DNA of 64,000 bases from Gilliamella sp. B3022 (GTDB taxonomy: Bacteria; Pseudomonadota; Gammaproteobacteria; Enterobacterales; Orbaceae): the NCBI RefSeq assembly GCF_028751545.1, contig NZ_CP071867.1, positions 1,151,306 to 1,215,305 of the forward strand, written 5' to 3'. The translations under genes and the position numbers were made by a program. The notes under the pieces are model-generated. The model saw only the letters and a program-made list of their open reading frames with translations. It did not search any database and was not told the origin of the DNA. This document shows positions 59,964-64,000 of this stretch, one piece after another; position 1 is the first letter of the stretch, and every line of letters begins with the position of its first letter.

Positions 59964-61757
59964 TTAGTAAACATCTCGTTGATAGCGTTTTTGACTTCTT
60001 AATTCATCCAAATAACTGATAGCTTGTTCTTGACGATATTGTGCTTGAGTCATTAAAATTTGTTGAAGCGCTAAATCAACCGCTTTTGCCATACGTTTAG
60101 CATCCCCACAAACATAGATAAAGGCACCTTCTTGTAGCCATTGCCAAATATTACTGGCTTGAGCCATTAATTTATCTTGTACATAGATTTTCTCGGCTTG
60201 ATCTCGTGACCAAGCAAGATCGATGTGAGTTAACAGACCTTCTTTAACATAGCTCTGCCATTCCACTTGATAGAGAAAATCGGATATAAAATGTGGATTA
60301 CCAAAGAATAACCAATTCTTACCGGTAGCACCTTGACTCGCACGCTGTTGTAAGAACGCCCGAAACGGGGCAATGCCCGTACCGGCAGCAATCATAATGA
60401 TTGGTGCATGAGTATCATCAGGTAATCGAAAATTATCATTATGCTCAATAAAAATTTTGACTTGATCTTGATCAGCAATTTGATTTGCTAAGAATCCAGA
60501 TGCGCCGCCCATACGGATCTTATCGTCGACCTGATAACGTACTACATTTACGGTAAGATGAACTTCTGAGCCAACTTCATCTTGCGCAGAAGCAATGGAA
60601 TAGAAACGCGGAGTAAGAGGCCGAAGCAATCCAACGAAGACCTGTGCCGCTATCTTGCCGCGATAGCGGTTAAGCATATCAACCAGTGGTAATGTTTGAC
60701 TCATTTCCAATAAGGCTTCTCGATCGCCAATTAAGGTAAGAAGTTCGGGATGTTGAACGGCTTGAGCGTATTTTTCAATAATGATCGGCGTATTTTGAGT
60801 CAATTCAACATATTCAGTCAGAACCGTTTTTAAAGCGATCTGTTGTCCATGATGTTCAACTGGCGTTTCACCTGCAAGCTGGGTGATACTTAGTATCTCC
60901 TCCACAAGTTCATTACTATTTTGATACCAAACACCTACCGCATCACCAGGTTGATAATGAAGATCCGAATCGGACAGGTCAAGCTCAATATGACGAATAT
61001 CGCGATCTGAATCACATGAGGTGATTTTTTGATTAACGTTAACGGTTGCAATAAATGGATTATCGCGGTGATAAAGGCTACTGTTAACGGCTATACTGGT
61101 TGAATTTTCTGTTGGCGATTGTGTGTTTGATGGTTGTAATTGACTAAGTTTATCAATCACTGCCTGTCGCCAAGAGGTACTTACGGTTTGAAAATCTGTA
61201 TCAGCATCTACACGTACTAGCAGGCGCTGAGCATCTAATTCAGCAAATCGTTGATCAAAGTCTTTAGCGGCTTGACAAAATTTTGGATAAGAAGCGTCGC
61301 CTAAGCCAAAAACCGCAAACTGTAAATGAGTTAATTTAGGCGCTTTAGCGGCAAACAGATATTTATAGAGCGACAACGCTTCTTCCGGTGGCTCGCCCTC
61401 ACCTTGGGTTGAGGTCACCAATATTAATATCTCTTCCTGACTGAGTTTTTTAGCTTTATATTCTCCTGCCGGCAGATGAGTCACCGCAATACCCAAACGT
61501 TCAATATCCTGATTTAACTCGTTAGCGACTCGGCGGGCATTACCGGTTTGTGATGCCGATAGGATTGTGACTTTTTTCGGTTGCTCCGCTTGTGTCATAT
61601 TGGAGGGGAGGGTGGTACTCGGTAAAGCTTGTTCGATGGAACTTTTTTCTGCCACTCCCCATAAATAACCCGATAACCAAGCTAGCTGCTTATCGTTGCA
61701 ATTTTCAATAATTTTTTTTAACTCATCACAATTAAAAGGAAAATGTTGTGTACTCAT
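59964..61757 (-). CDS. cysJ: Sulfite reductase flavoprotein alpha subunit
   Basis: It passes electrons from NADPH through FAD and FMN to CysI. It has 597 residues. The flavodoxin domain (about 60-205) has SASQTGNARRVANEL and STQGEGEPPEEA. The FAD domain has RFYSIAS near 390, and the NADPH part has GTGIAPFRAFLQQR near 460. The C-terminus is RSQKRYQRDVY, as in the family. AAGGT precedes the ATG. Confidence 0.97.
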   Translation of the reverse strand: MSTQHFPFNCDELKKIIENCNDKQLAWLSGYLWGVAEKSSIEQALPSTTLPSNMTQAEQPKKVTILSASQTGNARRVANELNQDIERLGIAVTHLPAGEYKAKKLSQEEILILVTSTQGEGEPPEEALSLYKYLFAAKAPKLTHLQFAVFGLGDASYPKFCQAAKDFDQRFAELDAQRLLVRVDADTDFQTVSTSWRQAVIDKLSQLQPSNTQSPTENSTSIAVNSSLYHRDNPFIATVNVNQKITSCDSDRDIRHIELDLSDSDLHYQPGDAVGVWYQNSNELVEEILSITQLAGETPVEHHGQQIALKTVLTEYVELTQNTPIIIEKYAQAVQHPELLTLIGDREALLEMSQTLPLVDMLNRYRGKIAAQVFVGLLRPLTPRFYSIASAQDEVGSEVHLTVNVVRYQVDDKIRMGGASGFLANQIADQDQVKIFIEHNDNFRLPDDTHAPIIMIAAGTGIAPFRAFLQQRASQGATGKNWLFFGNPHFISDFLYQVEWQSYVKEGLLTHIDLAWSRDQAEKIYVQDKLMAQASNIWQWLQEGAFIYVCGDAKRMAKAVDLALQQILMTQAQYRQEQAISYLDELRSQKRYQRDVY

Positions 61758-61771
61758 ACGATGACCTTATC

Positions 61772-61790
61772 TGATAGCGTTTAGGCTATC
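61772..61790. repeat. Small inverted repeat in the cysH-cysJ gap
   Basis: GATAGC/GCTATC arms with a 6-base spacer in the 139-base gap. It might be an mRNA hairpin that sets relative expression of the two genes. Confidence 0.35.
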
Positions 61791-61896
61791 GTTAAATTGC
61801 TATTGGCTCGCAACCTTAACGAGTTAGGGTAAATCTAACCAATATTGTTTTACTCATCTTCTGTTGGTAAAGTCCAATGTGGATCGATCCTAAAAA

Positions 61897-62532
61897 TCAA
61901 AAAGTTATTTTATGTAAACCGCACTCTCTACCTTGTGGTCCTTTGGTTGGATCGACGTAGTCCATTTCGTTAGGCAAATTAAGCTTTTGGATATAATTCT
62001 GCATATCTTGACTTGTCCAATCGAGTAGTGGGGCGATCTTAAATAAATTGTCCCCTGCTTTTGTTACAATATTGAGTTCTTGCCTTAGCGCAGATTGTTC
62101 ACGGCGTAGTGCAGTAAACCACAATGTGGGTTTGAGTGTGGACAAAGCACGGTTAAACGGTTCAATTTTAACAATTTGTGTAAACTCGGTGTGTTCCGGC
62201 GTATCAAGTTCAGGTAGCCCACCATATCGCACATTTAAATAAGCGGTCGTCCTTTGTGGGACAAAAATATGCAGATTAAGATTAAGTTGCTTAGTAATTT
62301 CATTGGCTACGCGATAAGTTGCATTGGTGGCATAGCCGTTATCGACCCAAACAACCTTAATATTTGGATCGATTTGGGTAACAAGGTGCAAAAGTACTGC
62401 CTCATAAGGGCCAAAATGGGTACTGATAATACTTTTAACGGGAATATCTTGTTGTTTTTTCAGTGCCCATTCAATAATGGTTAACGGTGACTGATTTTGC
62501 AATTTTTGGTTAACTTTAGTTAAATCTAGCAT
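61897..62532 (-). CDS. cysH: Phosphoadenylyl/adenylyl-sulfate reductase
   Basis: It reduces activated sulfate to sulfite. It has only 211 residues (E. coli 244), lacking the N-terminal extension. The P-loop-like start is ISTHFGPYEAV near 40, FTALRREQSALRQEL lies near 139, and the catalytic Cys204 is in RECGLH near the C-terminus. I see no other cysteines, so the 4Fe-4S site of APS reductases is absent. That suggests a PAPS reductase, yet no APS kinase is in the operon. AAGGGA precedes the ATG. Confidence 0.92.
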   Translation of the reverse strand: MLDLTKVNQKLQNQSPLTIIEWALKKQQDIPVKSIISTHFGPYEAVLLHLVTQIDPNIKVVWVDNGYATNATYRVANEITKQLNLNLHIFVPQRTTAYLNVRYGGLPELDTPEHTEFTQIVKIEPFNRALSTLKPTLWFTALRREQSALRQELNIVTKAGDNLFKIAPLLDWTSQDMQNYIQKLNLPNEMDYVDPTKGPQGRECGLHKITF

Positions 62533-62577
62533 GGCTTTTCCCTTTATTGATTGATGAATGATTAACTATTTAACAGA

Positions 62578-63738
62578 TTACTGATTTACCCATTGATATA
62601 ACTCAGCAACGACTTCTGGCCGACTAAATGTTTCTGGTATCGGCTCTTTGGCTTGTAAACGTCGTCTGACCTCTGTGCCTGAAATAAGAACGCGATCAGC
62701 ACTACCGTGTGGACAAGTTTTCGTTGATGCCATACCGTCACATTTGTGGCAATAAAATGTCCAGTCAATCTTAATTGGCTTAATGAGTAAATCGTCATCC
62801 TGCAAATGGCTAAAGATCTCTTGTGCAGCAAACGGTGAGTAAAAATCCCCGACCCCAGCATGATCGCGGCCGACGATAAGATGACTACAACCATAATTTT
62901 GTCTAAAAAGGGCATGTAGTAACGCTTCTTTCGGCCCAGCATAGCGCATATCTAAAGGGTAACCGGAATGAATAACGGAATCTGGCACAAAGTAATTGTG
63001 AATTAAACTATTAATTGCTTTAAGACGAATGTTGGCCGGTACATCGCCGGGTTTTAAGTTACCAAATAATGAATGGATAAGCACACCATCAAAAAGTTCT
63101 AACACGGTTTTAACTAAATATTCGTGTGAACGATGCATTGGATTACGAGTTTGAAAGGCCGCTATTTTTTTCCAACCTAATTGATTAAAGCGTTCCCGTG
63201 TCTGTTGTGGCGTTAAAGCATATTGACCAAATTGTGCTTTAAAGCCATTATCGTGCAGAACCCGGACTTTACCACCTAAATTAACCGGTGGTTGAGCCAT
63301 CAGCATTGCAACACCAGGATGACTTGGATCTGTCGTTGTAAACACCTGATTAGCTTCATATTGTTTATCTGGACGATAAATACTATCCACATTCAAAATA
63401 CCGATTATCTGCCCATCTGGTGTTTTTAAAGCGATTTCATCACCTAATTTTAGGGTATCAGCTTGAGCATCGGTCACCGATACGGTTATGGGAATTGGCC
63501 AAAAAACCCCGTTCGCTAAATGCATATTATCGCACACGCTACGCCAGTCCTCTTCTCGCATAAAGCCATACAGAGGTGTAAAACCCCCGACGCCTAACAT
63601 CACTAAATCCCCTGTTTCACGACTGGATAAGGTGATGGCTGGTAAATTTTTTGCATATTGTTGCAGGGCTAGCCGTTCATCGTCATTAACCTGTAAAGGT
63701 TGTAAACTGTCACTAGCATGAGGCGCGATCAATCCCAT
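62578..63738 (-). CDS. sat: ATP sulfurylase (Sat, single-subunit type)
   Basis: It makes APS from ATP and sulfate. It has 386 residues. FQTRNPMHRSHE near 195 and GRDHAGVGD near 290 form the active site. A zinc-like site CHKCDGMASTKTCPHG is near 328. This is the homo-oligomeric type, unrelated to the CysD/CysN enzyme of E. coli. No APS kinase domain is fused at the end. AAGGA precedes the ATG. It starts the operon. Confidence 0.96.
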   Translation of the reverse strand: MGLIAPHASDSLQPLQVNDDERLALQQYAKNLPAITLSSRETGDLVMLGVGGFTPLYGFMREEDWRSVCDNMHLANGVFWPIPITVSVTDAQADTLKLGDEIALKTPDGQIIGILNVDSIYRPDKQYEANQVFTTTDPSHPGVAMLMAQPPVNLGGKVRVLHDNGFKAQFGQYALTPQQTRERFNQLGWKKIAAFQTRNPMHRSHEYLVKTVLELFDGVLIHSLFGNLKPGDVPANIRLKAINSLIHNYFVPDSVIHSGYPLDMRYAGPKEALLHALFRQNYGCSHLIVGRDHAGVGDFYSPFAAQEIFSHLQDDDLLIKPIKIDWTFYCHKCDGMASTKTCPHGSADRVLISGTEVRRRLQAKEPIPETFSRPEVVAELYQWVNQ

Positions 63739-64000
63739 AATGATTCCTTACCTATCTCGTTATTTTTATTATGTCTAATTAAAAGCGATTATCGACAAAT
63801 AAGGAAATATCAATTTTATATACCATTATGCGATTTGTGCATATTCATTGGTTAACGTTGATTGAAGATGCTATCACTACAATAAGATGAAAGTTATCGG
63901 GAGCCCAAAGCTAAAGTGTTATAATCAATTTGTCTGCATCAAGTTGACTGTACTCAACAAAATAAAAGTATTGTTAAATTTCAATATATATTTTTTATTC
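63739..64000. other. Upstream region of the sat operon
   Basis: 262 bases to the window end with no coding frame that I can support. It should contain the sat promoter. No clear Cbl/CysB site is recognisable by eye. Confidence 0.4.

Overview
This window comes from an AT-rich gammaproteobacterium. Most housekeeping proteins read as close relatives of the enterobacterial ones (CarAB, NadK, Def, LpxAB, FabZ, NagBAC, RlmN, GroESL, CysJI, Cbl). Two of the tRNAs look the same as the E. coli hisR and proM genes as I remember them. The low GC, small intergenic regions and rearranged enterobacterial/Pasteurellaceae gene neighbourhoods point to the Orbaceae (Gilliamella/Orbus/Frischella-like insect gut bacteria). 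That placement is an inference from the overall look of the proteins, not from a search.

Layout. 1-10 kb: arginine/pyrimidine genes (carB partial, carA, divergent argF, with two ARG-box-like operators), then pgpA, nadK, grpE with a clear heat-shock promoter, def, dprA, rraA, menA. 10-13 kb: an ABC-2-type export operon (membrane-fusion protein plus two permeases) with no ATPase gene. 13-20 kb: ndh, a 0.66 kb stretch without a gene, the lipid A cluster fabZ-lpxA-lpxB-rnhB, an FKBP lipoprotein, and tusD-tusC without tusB. 20-25 kb: N-acetylglucosamine use (IICB transporter divergent from nagB-nagA-nagC, with CRP-like and NagC-like sites between them), then asd. 26-33 kb: an eight-gene operon with two GntR regulators, a mannose-family PTS (IIB, IIC, IID, IIA) and two SIS-domain proteins, resembling fructoselysine/glucoselysine systems; a perfect 9-bp inverted repeat lies upstream. 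33-43 kb: hisR-proM tRNAs, a cysteine desulfidase, CpxRA, a VanY-type carboxypeptidase, rlmN, a PilW-like lipoprotein, mntP, groESL with a heat-shock promoter, and fxsA.

43-52.9 kb is an accessory defence island directly downstream of tRNA-Phe. It holds an intact type I restriction-modification system (hsdM-hsdS-hsdR) flanked by broken defence genes: a sulfur-recognition HNH endonuclease remnant with two in-frame stops and its nuclease core missing, a truncated PD-(D/E)xK nuclease, and a reverse transcriptase cut off before its catalytic motif C. An unrecognised eight-helix membrane protein lies among them. 52.9-63.7 kb is an assimilatory sulfate cluster: transporter sbp-cysT-cysW-cysA, regulator Cbl, then sat-cysH-cysJ-cysI in the opposite direction.

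Together the genes describe a cell that can import sulfate and reduce it to sulfide and that takes up amino sugars and probably glycated amino acids through PTS. It makes lipid A and menaquinone, and controls its chaperones with sigma-32. The most promising items for follow-up are the Amadori-type PTS operon and its operator, the ATPase-less exporter, the APS/PAPS question in the sulfate operon, and the decayed defence island.
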